Source: Stenopsyche tienmushanensis (lineage: Eukaryota; Arthropoda; Insecta; Trichoptera; Stenopsychidae). Taken from it: a stretch of 64,000 nt of DNA. The translations under genes were made by a program, and so were the position numbers. How positions within the stretch are numbered: position 1 is the first letter of the stretch; each line of letters starts with the position of its first letter. Positions 13,746 to 24,498 of this stretch are shown here, piece after piece. The notes under the pieces are model-generated. The model was given only the letters and a program-made list of their open reading frames with translations, had not been told where the DNA came from and searched no databases. The DNA lies in the NCBI GenBank assembly GCA_008973525.1, contig WACJ01000515.1, positions 2,542,001 through 2,606,000 on the forward strand. The letters run 5' to 3'.

Positions 13746-13804
13746 ATTAAAAAATTAAATTTAAAAAAACAATTACATACGTTATGAAAATGTTTTTTCT
13801 ATTA

Positions 13805-14840
13805 TGCAGGGTGGGGCAGGGAAACTACCTTATTTAAAAAATGAATAACATAAACAGTATAAGAGATATTAGTCTTTCTCGTTTTATCGTTTTCATATTA
13901 GTTATTGTTGAGAGACCAAGCTCACACAAATATGATATCGAAAACTGTAACAAAATTTTCACTGCCTTCGTGTGAAGAGCTGGATATTCCTCTTGGACAG
14001 AAATCCAAAAGTACTCCATGGTCATTTCGGAAAATTTAATTTTTAGAGAACAATCATTCAACAATGAGACTAATTCTTCTTCATCGGCGTATGAAAATTC
14101 ACAATAAGATATATCAATCGTAGCAAATGGATTTCGTATCCAGTCATAATTTTCTATATTTAAGGAACGAAAATAATGTGCAATATTTGCTTCCAATAAA
14201 ATTAAATGTTCTATTATTGCGGAAATAATTCCCTCGGGAATGTTTTCGTTAAGTGAAGGAAACATATCTACTTTTTTTCCATGATTCGATTTTTCCAAAG
14301 TGTTATTTTTTTGGAAATCTTGTCATTTTGTCAATAGATGTCCAAAAAAAATCCTTGAACGCTTGTGTTAACTTTATTTAAGTCATTAAAAATATCTGCT
14401 AAATATGCCACTTTAGCACATCAATCATTATTCTAAAGATATTTTACAAAATCATCCATATCTTCATTTCGAAAAAAGATTAACAATTCGTTCTTAAGTC
14501 CTATGAATCAACATAAAACTTTACCCTTAGATAAACAACTGAGTTCAATGTGAAAAAGCAAACACTCGTACTTAGCTATCATAAAAATGCAAAGATTTTT
14601 AAAGGTCTTGATTTTATGAAATTCATCATATTTACAACTTGATCTAGTACAGGCTTTGCTGCTGGAAATGTTTTAGAAACTAAAGATTTTCTATGTAAAA
14701 AACAGTGCGTAATTATAATATTAGGGTTTCTTGAAAACTTGTTGATGAACATCGAAATTTCCAAGTAAAGTGGGAATTTGAATATTTTTGCTGTGAAAGA
14801 AAAGATAAAACAATCTGCTTGATGTACCAAAGTTATATAA
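13805..14840 (-). pseudogene. hAT transposase C-terminal part (GTF2IRD2/ZBED-like group)
   Basis: Minus-strand frames at 14579-14830 and 13834-14298 together resemble the C-terminal half of hAT transposases of the type domesticated in GTF2IRD2 and ZBED5/FAM200: IITHCFLHRKSLVSKTFPA with VVNMMNFIKSRPL, then FPSLNEN, and finally LQFSISYLCELGLSTITNMK before a stop. Stops and frame changes lie between (about 14300-14560). The hydrophobic YLCELGLS block corresponds to the dimerisation region. At 13808 CAGGGTGGGGCAGGG resembles the CAGGGGTGGGC-type terminal repeats of this hAT group and probably marks the element end. Confidence 0.75.
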
Positions 14841-14894
14841 CATTAAACGTCACTATGAACAGAATAAATTACATATGATAATTACGAAGGATTA

Positions 14895-15240
14895 ATGAGA
14901 CAAGAAAAATTAAAAGAGCTCATGTTGAGATTGAGAAAACAACAATTAATATTTACTAAAGTGTTAGAAGAAAGTGAAGCGGCAGTGCATGCAAGCTACA
15001 TCTTATCAGAATTGATAACTAAACAGTCCAAACCATTTACTGAAGGTGATTTCATCAAGGAATGCCTAATTAAAGCTGTTTAAGTGATCAGATCAAAGCA
15101 AAATCATCTAGTTTCCACTTATGAAAGGAAATAATTCTCCAACCAGATCCAACATGAATGATGCTCATCTAGTGTCAGTTTTGAAAGTAATCACTGCTAA
15201 CAGAATTAACCCAGAAGTAGAAAATATAATTGCAAAGTAG
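14895..15240 (+). pseudogene. hAT transposase N-terminal part, inverted
   Basis: The frame starting at 14895 encodes LRLRKQQLIFTKVLEESEAA, VHASYILSELITKQSKPFTE and GDFIKECLIKAV, matching the region just after the BED finger in GTF2IRD2-like hAT transposases. Further matching sequence (ending ITANRINPEVENIIAK-like) continues in another frame to 15240. It lies on the strand opposite to the C-terminal part at 13.8-14.8 kb and so cannot form one gene with it without an inversion. Confidence 0.7.
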
Positions 15241-15429
15241 AGATGCCATGTGTCAGGAAAAAAAAATATCTTTAGGCGCAGAAGGCGCGTGTTTTGGAAC
15301 CGCGTTATTCAAAAGATTTTTTCTGTGCCCCGATGTCGCGTAATAGTGAAATCGTAATCTTTTCTTTGGCTCTCAAAAAGCAATCAACAGTATCATCTTC
15401 GTTATTGTGTATCAACTTACCAAAACGGT

Positions 15430-15535
15430 AGATCGGCGGTGCGGTTGGCGGATCGGTGGCGCGTTTGATGAGTCAGAGGGTTGGCAGCGCGGTTGGCAGG
15501 TCGGTGGGGCGATTGCGCCGCCACCCCACGTTTCG
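15430..15535. repeat. GC-rich imperfect tandem repeat, 49-bp spacing
   Basis: In very AT-rich surroundings this stretch is strongly GC-rich. The words GCGGTTGGCGGATCGGTGG (15440) and GCGGTTGGCAGGTCGGTGG (15489) are offset by 49 bp, and a partial third copy precedes (GATCGGCGGTGCGG at 15431). The 62-codon frame here is a by-product of GC content. Confidence 0.55.
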
Positions 15536-15679
15536 TCGCCCCGCTGCCCGCCAAGTTATTGTTAATTCAGCATCTATTTTTTCCACTTTACATTAAATAT
15601 TTTCGATTGATCGTCTTGGTTCAGTTTTGGCCTGATTTCTTGAATTTGAAGAATCAAATTCCTAGATGATTAATATAAT

Positions 15680-17385
15680 TACTCGCTTATAAAGTCTCTC
15701 CTTAAAAAAATCCTATGCAAGTATAATATTCATCCTAAAACATATAATATGTGGAAGACAATGGAAAATCACCGCATGATAATAATTTATTCCTATAAAT
15801 ATTTTCTATGGAAATTGCCCACAATCGATAACGAATATGATTCATTGAAAAGTAGAATATGCTATTATAGACTAAAAAATATATTTTTATATGTAGGTCA
15901 TTAGAACAAATATTTAAAAATATGCAAAGTTGTCTTGAAGTCTTTGTGCAAATCAAAATAATATGTTTCACTAAATCATCGCTTAAGACTTCTTCTACTT
16001 GCTTTTTAATATCTATTGTTATCCATATAACATGAAGATATATTTCTTTGGCAAACTCACGTAACGGATGTTACGAAAACGTTTTGATTTCTACATGAAT
16101 TAAAATCAACATCGGATATAGGCCCTAAAGTCGGTTGACATCGCTTTCTAGAGAAGCATCGATTTAAGTCTTCGTGTTAAAGCACCATTACATAAATCTT
16201 TTCCAGATAAATCTGCATTGTCTCGATTGAATGTGGTAAGTGATGAATCTATAAATCGATTCATGCATGTAATGTTTATGACTCAAATCGAGAGAAGTGT
16301 ATGTTAATTTAGCAACAATGTGATAAAAGAGAAAATATCAATATATCAAATGTGTATTACCAAAGATTGGTCAAAGGATTACATTTACGCTCAATAAAAT
16401 TATGCAATGTGCAATAGAAATTGCATATGTATTCATTTTAAAATATATATCTTCAAGATTAATATTAGAAAACCAAGAAATATCAAAGATTACGATGTCA
16501 TATTGGATCAGCTCATAGAAGTTTATTTTAATAAAAAAGGTGTGACCTTTTAATAATGTCGAAATAGGATTTTAATTTATGTATAAGGTGACCATTTTTC
16601 CTGTTGATATATCAACGCATGTATGTAATAAGGAATCAATGAAGATACATCCTTATCATTATTTAAAAATATTAACTTCCTTGATAAATGAAGGTCCAAT
16701 GTGTTACACACCCAAAAATTGAAGACATTCAACGGATCAAAGTATCAATAATTTCACTATTCGTGTGTATAAAAAATTAAAAATTTGCTCAGATCTACTA
16801 TGGAAATTAACGTTGATGTCTATTAAATGCAATTCATTTTGTGATGGTGATTCGTAATAAGTATGATCAATCATTGTATTCAAATATTGCTAATTTGTAA
16901 AGTAATCAATTCTGCGTTTTTATAAAATATTATATAATAGACGTCCAAATTCCATCTAAATTATTATTAAATTAACAAATCCTTTTTTCATTATTTTTAA
17001 TAATCGCCTAAAAGAAGCTGACATTATTAATAAAGTCTGAGAGCATTTTCTGTTTATCATTTGTCATTCATGCTTCTTTGGTTCCCACAAAAGCTCGAAA
17101 AACACAGTCAATATGATCAAAATCTTATGTAAGCAATATTGAATTAAGATACAGACATCATTGATCCGATTCTTATATAATATACAATTGAGTGAATAAA
17201 AAATATTTTTTTAAATAAATTTATAACCAAAAAACGATGATCTTACAAAGAGACAAAACTAGGCACATAAATTAACCCTTTGAGTAGTGAGCTAATTTTA
17301 AATCATCATAAATTTAGATGCTATATTTGTATGTCCGCCAGTTATCATCGTACAAATCCATTTATCTGTCAGGACCGTCGCAGCT
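15680..17385. other. AT-rich stretch without recognised features
   Basis: No gene or clear repeat seen. TTAACCCTTTGAG at 17274 resembles a piggyBac-type TIR next to TTAA, but no partner was found. Confidence 0.4.
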
Positions 17386-17390
17386 AGGGA

Positions 17391-17465
17391 ATCCTATCCC
17401 GAACCAAAATTTCGATTTCGGGATTGCATTAGACCATTCCGGGATCCCGGGACATGTATCGTCAT
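17391..17465 (+). mobile_element. left end of a CCCGGGAT-type hAT-like element
   Basis: TAGGGAATCCTATCCCGAAC followed by AAAATTTCGATTTCGGGATT and CCGGGATCCCGGGAC aligns with the sequence that ends this window (63940-64000). TAGGGAATCC recalls the TAGGGATT ends of the hAT elements at 4.9 and 52.2 kb. Palindromic TCCCGGGA words are probable subterminal repeats. The matching right end may be near 20590-20648, but this is not proved. Confidence 0.5.
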
Positions 17466-17553
17466 CAGATATTTAAATGCTAGTTCGAGTTGATGACTCC
17501 ATTTTTGTATAATATCATCAATGGACTAAAACTCGAAAAATTACCGATTTCCC

Positions 17554-17855
17554 GACAAATTATTTATTTTCGTCGCTGCAGATAAATACTTATATACTAT
17601 AATGCTTTGGTGTGATTCGTAATTATATTACGGAGGAATATAAAAATTCTGAAGCCCGTATCTATTATATTTCATATCGATATTCCCATTGTTAGAGTCG
17701 AGGTGTAGTAAATACATCACCGGAAGGGAAAGGTTAATATAACAATTTGAAAAACATATATGTACTGTATACATATATTAGACAATTACTGCCCCTAGAC
17801 GTCAACTAAGCTCGCCAATTAGTAGTTATGCCACTGTTTCCAAGCGTCCAGATTT
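17554..17855 (+). repeat. 302-bp dispersed duplication, copy 1
   Basis: Aligns without gaps to 20219-20520; counting by eye I see about 18 mismatches (about 94% identity). It begins GACAAATTATTTATTTTCGT and ends CCAAGCGTCCAGATTT. No coding capacity. Both copies lie near CCCGGGAT-type hAT ends, so they may be internal parts of related elements. Confidence 0.8.
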
Positions 17856-17994
17856 TGTCGGTCAATTCTTCGTGTAAATATAAACAATATCCTTGAAATC
17901 GATTCATTTGGGTTATTAGTTGATAAATTTGGGTTATTGATTTATACAACCGTACGATGTACACAAGACACTCTCCGTCTTTAACACATTCCCG

Positions 17995-18249
17995 TCGGGT
18001 TGCGCATAGCATTGTCTTACGCCTGACGCAGGAAATATTTGCAATTATCGCGTTAGACCCTTTTTTTAACGCCAATGAATCGTATGGCTAAAGACGCACA
18101 GGTGCGTTTACCGAAAGTATCCGAAAGACGCATATATGCGTAACCCGACTGATGTGTTGCGTTATACCATTTTTTAAAGTCAATGAATCATATGTGCATA
18201 GTACGATAATAAACGAAATACGCACATAGACGTAATCTGAGCGAATGTG
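17995..18249. mobile_element. TTAA-flanked MITE (piggyBac-type), 255 bp
   Basis: Bounded by TTAA at 17991-17994 and 18250-18253. The inner ends read CACATTCCCG on the left and, as reverse complement, CACATTCGCT on the right, so a short perfect TIR CACATTC. The interior has ACGCCTGACGCAGGAA, close to ACGCCTGGCGCGGGAA in the element at 27247-27502. No coding sequence. Confidence 0.6.
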
Positions 18250-18719
18250 TTAATAATATATAATTCTTGTATGCAAAATATTTTGAATGTTTTGATTGGA
18301 GTTATTTGCCGTTGCCAAATGGTCACTTATGCTAATGGATAAACCTATAATTCAAAGTCTGATAGCTAACGGAAAATATATTTTTAGATACATTTGACAT
18401 TCAAAATTATATTTTGGTGATATAATTTGTGTATTAGATATATAATTTCTTTAGATTTGAATAGATTTAAACTATTTTTTCTGCTCTCATGCTAAGAAAT
18501 TAGTATGTTATCATGTTGAGAAACCAATGTATAAGGCACGTGTTATTTGATGTTAAATTGATTGTAATTAAGAATAAATAACATGAGATTTCGATTAAAA
18601 TTCTTTATGTTTAACAGCGCATAATCAAATTCTAGCATGTATTATTTTCCATCATGTTTCATAGCAGGATAGAAAGTTGGCATCTTAGAGATTTTTGGGA
18701 AGATTTATTTACCGAAGAT

Positions 18720-19120
18720 GGTCGTTCAAGCCGTTTGATTTATTGTGCAATGCCAGTCGGAAAAGTTATGGTTGTTTTATGTCCGTTGATCTAGTGGATG
18801 TACCTTATGATTTTCCGGTTTTCTACAAAAGTACAAACGGCACCTGATCGAGCCCACGACGTCCAAAACGTCTCCAAATGAAGAAGGCGTGCCATCTTGG
18901 TGAAAGGTGAAGACATTTAACAATTGGGCGTGCCGAATTGCGTAACGCGGCGAGAAACTATGCAACGTGATCTTGTTGATCCAAGAATTCTTCCGCTGTT
19001 GAACGTCTTCATTCCATAGCTGATCCTCGGGAGTGTTATAAATTGTCGTCGTCTCGTTAGCAAATAAATGCTCTCACGTACTTCCTCGCAGGCTCAACTA
19101 TGAAGGTCTTCCTTGTATGT
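18720..19120 (-). pseudogene. possible degraded DDE transposase
   Basis: A minus-strand frame (18777-18965) contains VFTFHQDGTPSSFGDVLDVV, similar to the F-x-Q-D-G-A-P-P-H-F catalytic-Asp block of mariner/Tc1-related transposases, and upstream codons stay open for about 150 nt. The next expected block (S-P-D-L-x-P-x-D) is not seen, so the call rests on one motif. Confidence 0.3.
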
Positions 19121-20218
19121 TTAGCGGCTAGATGGACTGTTTGATAATACAGATTTGGGTAATTCCAACGCGTTTTCGTATTTGATTTGCATAAAATCCT
19201 CCAAGGACTTAAATATTGCCAAAAATTATTCTTAAAATTAAATGCCTATTTGTGTGCAGTTACAAGTCTAATTTCGCGTATTAGAACCAATAAGCACAAA
19301 CGGTCTATTTACAACAAACTGATAAATGTTATCACCCAAGTAGTTCTATAGTAAGTTTAGCTTGAAAAATATATCGATTCTTCAAAGATAGCATTGTTTG
19401 CTTAAGTTCACTATGGGGTTCTATATGATACAATTACAATGAACGGATATTGATACTGTGGTGAAATGTTAGAAGAAATGAAATCCATTTTTTCAACATT
19501 ATTTATGCAAGTCAATATAAAATGTATTCGCCTTTATCAACTGCTAACTTCCGCCTCCTCTACAAGTATTAATGTACTAAAGACCGAAATACGCAGTAAT
19601 CAGAAGGTGCTAAATCTGACGAATACGGAGGATGTGGTAGAATATCTCAGTTTGACATACGGAGTTTATGTGGGCTTGCGTTATCATGCTGTAAAAAAAC
19701 TTCATTTTAAAAAACTCGGTTGTTTTTCTAGCATTTTTTGTTGGAGTATGTCTCTAAATGTCAACAATGAGTAGTCGCAACTACCGTTTTGCCTGGTTTA
19801 AGAAGTTCATAGGAAATCATTCCAGTTCATATTCAACCAAACATATAAAATAACCTTCCGAAGTGTCCGAAAAAAAGGTTGCGTTCTTTGTCTTGACAAC
19901 AATGATACACATGTATTCTATCGCTTTTCTTTGTCATTCGCAAACAGTTCGTGCGGCATCTAAATACCAATCCTGCTCATTTTTCCAATTTATTTAATGC
20001 CGCATTTAAAACGTCCATGAACATCATTAAGGGCATTTGTGGTTAGTGCACACGTTTCAAATTTTTTGTATAAACAATACAACAAAAAATAAAAATTTAC
20101 AGAGATGTTTTCTTTGCCGTGTCTGGGCACAAACCGATCTCAAGCGAGAACATGCGAAAATAATGGATTTCTTTCGGGAGGATCTAATATAAAGATTAGG
20201 TTTCAAATTCAGGTTGTG

Positions 20219-20520
20219 GACAAATTATTTATTTCCGTCGCTGCAGATGAATACTTATGTACTATAATACTTCGATGTGATTCGTAATTATATTACGGAA
20301 GAATACAAAAATTTTGAACCCCGTATCTAATATATTTCATATCGATATTCCCATTATTAGAGTCGATGTGTAGTAAATACATCACCGGTAGGGAAAGGTT
20401 AATATAACAATTTGAAAAACATATATATACTGTATACACATATTAGACAATTACTTCCCCTAGGCGTCAACTAAGCTCGCCAATTAGTAGTTATGCCACT
20501 GTTTCCAAGCGTCCAGATTT
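20219..20520 (+). repeat. 302-bp dispersed duplication, copy 2
   Basis: Partner of 17554-17855, same orientation, same length, about 94% identical. Downstream, at 20599-20648, are AATCCCGAATTTTTC and TTAATCCCGGGATTCATAAA then CGTAGCC, which look like an inverted counterpart of the CCCGGGAT-type ends at 17391 and 63940. Confidence 0.8.
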
Positions 20521-21224
20521 CGGTGGGAATGCCTCGATTTAGTAGTCTTCGTCGAGCTGATAAGGTGTACGATTTCTGTTAGATAAAAATTTCAATCCCG
20601 AATTTTTCTGGATTACGTTTATTAATCCCGGGATTCATAAACGTAGCCATGCCCGACTTTATTAATCATCTCAGTATTTATTTTTTCAGTTTAAATTGTA
20701 ATATTTCCGATCTCTTAAATTTACTAGACTGTGAAAAAATATTTTCACAATCTTCAGGATCTGAACCCGATCCTTTATAACGAGAGTCTAAGATGTAACT
20801 CATTACGCCATCACTTAAATTATATTACTCTTTTTAAAAAATCTGATGCAGATTTTTATTTCGATTACTATGCAAAAGTCTAGCTGTTATCATTCAATTT
20901 CAGTTAGAGAAGTGGTATCAAATATACGAATGGAAGTTTTAATAGCCTTGTCAGCATGAACCAGTGTAATATTACACGTTTAACATAGTCCTCTGATGCA
21001 GGAATTTTTAAATTTATGTAGCTTGAAAACCCCTTATTCAAAACAACATGAAAAAAATACAAATAATTTAGTTTGCATGAGGTATAAAAAGGTATCAAAA
21101 AATTGAATATTTTTGCGGCGTAGTAGAGGCACATACGTACAGGTCGAACGCCCACCGGCGACTGATTATGCCGTAAATAGCGCCACCCTCAGAGCATCTG
21201 CCCCGTCTCATCAATTAGATTTAC

Positions 21225-21335
21225 ACCTTTTTTGTGCGGTAGATGCGTTCCGCGGAAAATCGCACAAAAAAAGCAAGCACTTACATAGAAAAAACGAAGA
21301 TGCGTTCCATGGATTTTAAAAACCGCATAATTCAA
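21225..21335. repeat. GTGCGGTAGATGCG repeat, copy 2
   Basis: CTTTTTTGTGCGGTAGATGC, then CCGCGGAAAATCGCACAAAA, ACATAGAAAA and ATGGATTTTAAAAACCGCAT follow the same order as 11785-11900. Here the inverted pair around CCGCGG is better preserved. Confidence 0.6.
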
Positions 21336-21839
21336 CAAGCTCAAGTATCACATTAATTGATTTTTGATTGGTCATATAAATTCTATTATGTTAAATATGG
21401 ACGTCAATTTGGGTGGACAAAGAGAGAAAAATGCCCCCCCCCCCCCAGATTTGTCACCTAAAAAGAGTCTTCAAATATGAGTACAAATATTTTTTAACGC
21501 ATATAAATATAAAGTTGTATCTAGGGGAAAATGAACTAACTAAATTTATTTCCAATGTTAAACATTTTTTAAACACTTTTTCCCATGATCAAAAGTGCAC
21601 CGTGACTTCAAAATGTTGAGAGCCACTGCTTTAAGAAATGCCAACCAAAATGTAATTCTAATATGTAATCGGCATAGTAAGGACGTGATTTGGACACAAC
21701 TGGCGGTGCGTTATAAACGCGCACCTTTATTCGCAGTCATATCCGGCGCAATAAACACTTGTCACATCCGTCTGCAATTGCAGACGTGTCCGCGAATGCG
21801 TTAAACGTTACGCATATTTTTGAAAAAAATTGAGGGACG

Positions 21840-23680
21840 ATTTTATATATTTGAAAAAGTGCCTTCCAGTAAAATAAACATGATCGTCTTGAATCTCGTA
21901 GATGTACATGTGCTTATTTAAAAATATTAAGTACATATTTTTTAGAACCCTAATTTTGTATGAAATTCAAACCGTGTATAACGCAGATTAGTTTTACACG
22001 ATGTATTTGCGGAACCATATAACCGTGTTATACGAGACCCGAGTGTAATATGAATAACAAATTATAATTATATTTTTGCATGCGGATTTGACTTTTTTAA
22101 AGCATTCTGCAAACATAATCATTAATCGATATTGATTTAAAAAATAATGTGCAATTTACCCACACTCAATGTGTTAATTAAAAATTAGCTGATGTCATTG
22201 TATTTTGCAAATAAACACGGAATTGGCCAATTATAAAACTTCTTTAATAAATGAATATTCAATTTTGCGACCAATTGCAATAAATGCTGGATCTTGATCC
22301 TGTCAACGATCATTTTATTACTTAACGATGTGGAAGAACATGAAATTGTGGTAATAAATCAAAAATCAATAAATATGTTGATTTTAACTGATATGCTTTT
22401 CACAATTTGAACCACAATATAACGTGCAAAATTAATATAGTGATTTTGTTCAAAACCACAAAAACGCTAAATGATCTAATAGTTTAAATATGGTTTTAAT
22501 TGTGAGCAATAATGACGTAAAACAAGCAAACCATTAAGTGAAACGCCGTTTACCACCAATTCGAATAAATTAATTATTTCATAATGAAAGTCGACCATGC
22601 AACTAAAAACCTCGTCCATGATTTTCAAGATGCGGTCAAATCTATAAAATAGAATTAACTAATAAACATATGATTTTAAATTCTTTAAATCAATGAAATC
22701 ATTACCGAAACATTTTCATAAATAAAGTGAGATCACGTCGCCGTTAGAATTCCAATATCCACTACTCAAGGATAATTTGCGCAACGTTTCTCATCAAAAA
22801 AAATGCGAATTTTTTGACATTTGCATGCATACAATTAAAAAATGATAATCTAAGCCGGTTGTTTCTCTCAATACTTAATATTTCTACTGCAACATATTCA
22901 AATTGAACACAATTTACATATTGTGTAATACGTTAGTTTTACTTTCTTGGTCAATGTCAATGAATCGTGCGTCTCCTTAATTCAAACACAGATTTAAACC
23001 AATATTCAATCAAAAACAATTTTAATTGGTCCAAAAATCCTCTTTATTAACCATCAAATGCGTTAATTAAATCATCATCAATATGACCATGGCCCGGCAC
23101 ATAACCTATTCCCTCAATTAAGAAACGCACATCACACAATAACGGTTACAATATACATTTATAATAAATGATATCAACAATTATTCAATAATTATCAAAA
23201 TTATCAGCGAGAATAATTTGAAAATACATGTGCAATCGGTCGTTTATCCACAATTTCGCTGTCATTGCCCTGATTTAATGAAGCATGCATTTAAAATAAT
23301 GCCGATGTTGTTATCTTTGAAATTTGATTTATACTGTATGATAACGCTGTGAAAATAAATCTATCGAGGTATTTAAATAAATTGGTTTAAACGCACTTAA
23401 TGTAGCCGTTAATATTTTAAACGCTTAATATAACGACCAAAACGCTTTGAGTTAAAAGATATATTTATAAATTTGGATTTTAAAAAAGATTCGACACCCA
23501 TGAGCATTTTTTTGTTCTGCATAATTCTTGACGATTCATTTGTGCGTGATCAATATTAATGAGATATGATTTGCAAAAAAAATAGTATTTTTTTGCAAAT
23601 CTATGGATGGTTTAAATTTAAAATATATAGATATTTAATTAAATATGATGAGATTTTTTTGATTCGATGAGAGTGGAATT
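21840..23680. other. long AT-rich intergenic stretch
   Basis: No gene, repeat family or RNA recognised. Open frames are very short throughout, many runs of A and T, and a few GTGTATAACG words near 21970-22040 suggest an old transposon end. Confidence 0.5.
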
Positions 23681-23689
23681 AAAATGGTC

Positions 23690-24432
23690 GTTCCGGTAGC
23701 GTCGGCGCCGTTCAACCGCGCGGCGCCATGTCACCCCAGTTTGTTGCGATCGTTTTGTCGTCTTCAGTTCGAAACGGGGCGGTCGTCGCGAACAGAACTC
23801 TTCGATCGATCTGACGCGTACGTTCCTTTTGGTGCGTTAGATTCGTGAGCGGTGGCGTAGATGCAGAGATAGGGACCGAGTATTGTCAATGGTCGGGCCG
23901 CGATCTCTTTGGACCGGCGGTGTCGGGCGGTAGTGTCGCGGCGCGAGCGGCCATCTTGTCTGTCGCCGTGCGCCGCGAGGCGCGCCCCGCACCGCTGCAG
24001 CCCCGGCTTGCCCCCGCCTGTCCCGCCTCCGCAGTACGGAGAGCCGAGGCATGAGTCAGGTGAGGTCGGCACCGCCTTCTTCTGTACGTCCGCCGGTCGG
24101 CACCCCTCGGCCTCCGGACCCGCGCGAGGCGCCGCAAGCGCGCGCGGCCCCCGGAGGCACGCGCGTCTCCGCGAAGTCCCCGCCTGCCGGAAGCGTTTCG
24201 TCCGTCTTCCGCTTCCGGGTAGCGTCAGGCGCCGCCGACGGGTAGATCGATACGCGAGGACCTCGCGGTTTCGTTTCCGCCTTCCGCGGCCGAGGTCTCG
24301 ATCTCGAGGGCGCTCCGTCGCCGGCGTCGGGCGATCGAGACAAGCCTCCCGGTCCGTCGGAATAGCGCCTCTTACAATAGACCTATAATCCGCATGTAAA
24401 TCACCATCTGACATTTTAATATTACATTTTTC
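23690..24432 (+). promoter_or_regulatory. GC-rich CpG island, probable CK2 alpha promoter and 5' exon
   Basis: About 700 bp is sharply GC- and CpG-rich between AT-rich flanks. Long frames exist on both strands (for example 23764-24414 on the minus strand, 23909-24388 on the plus), but they are all Arg/Pro/Ala-rich and look like composition artefacts. At 24057 CAG|GTGAGG is a good splice donor preceded by ATGAGTCAG. Spliced to the CK2 alpha exon at 28005 this gives only a five-codon upstream ORF (M-S-Q-V-C-stop), so the island best fits a promoter with a non-coding first exon. The start of transcription is not determined. Confidence 0.5.
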
Positions 24433-24434
24433 AG

Positions 24435-24498
24435 AAGTACCTGAGATAGACGAAGATACGTTAAAATCACTAAGCGTCGGAACGGTCCCGGACTCTAG
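24435..24498 (+). other. probable small exon (5' UTR or orphan coding)
   Basis: TTACATTTTTCAG| precedes and |GTAATT follows, both good splice sites, and the 64 nt between are distinctly less AT-rich. In one frame it reads VPEIDEDTLKSLSVGTVPDS without stops, looking like real protein. If joined to the ATG at 24051 it would instead close an upstream ORF (M-S-Q-K-Y-L-R-stop). It may therefore be an alternative 5' UTR exon of CK2 alpha or a coding exon of another gene. Confidence 0.35.

Noticed and set aside
23764..24414. 217-codon minus-strand open frame in the GC-rich island
   Set aside because: Arg/Pro/Ala-rich with no domain, overlapped by equally long frames on both strands; a product of GC composition rather than a gene.
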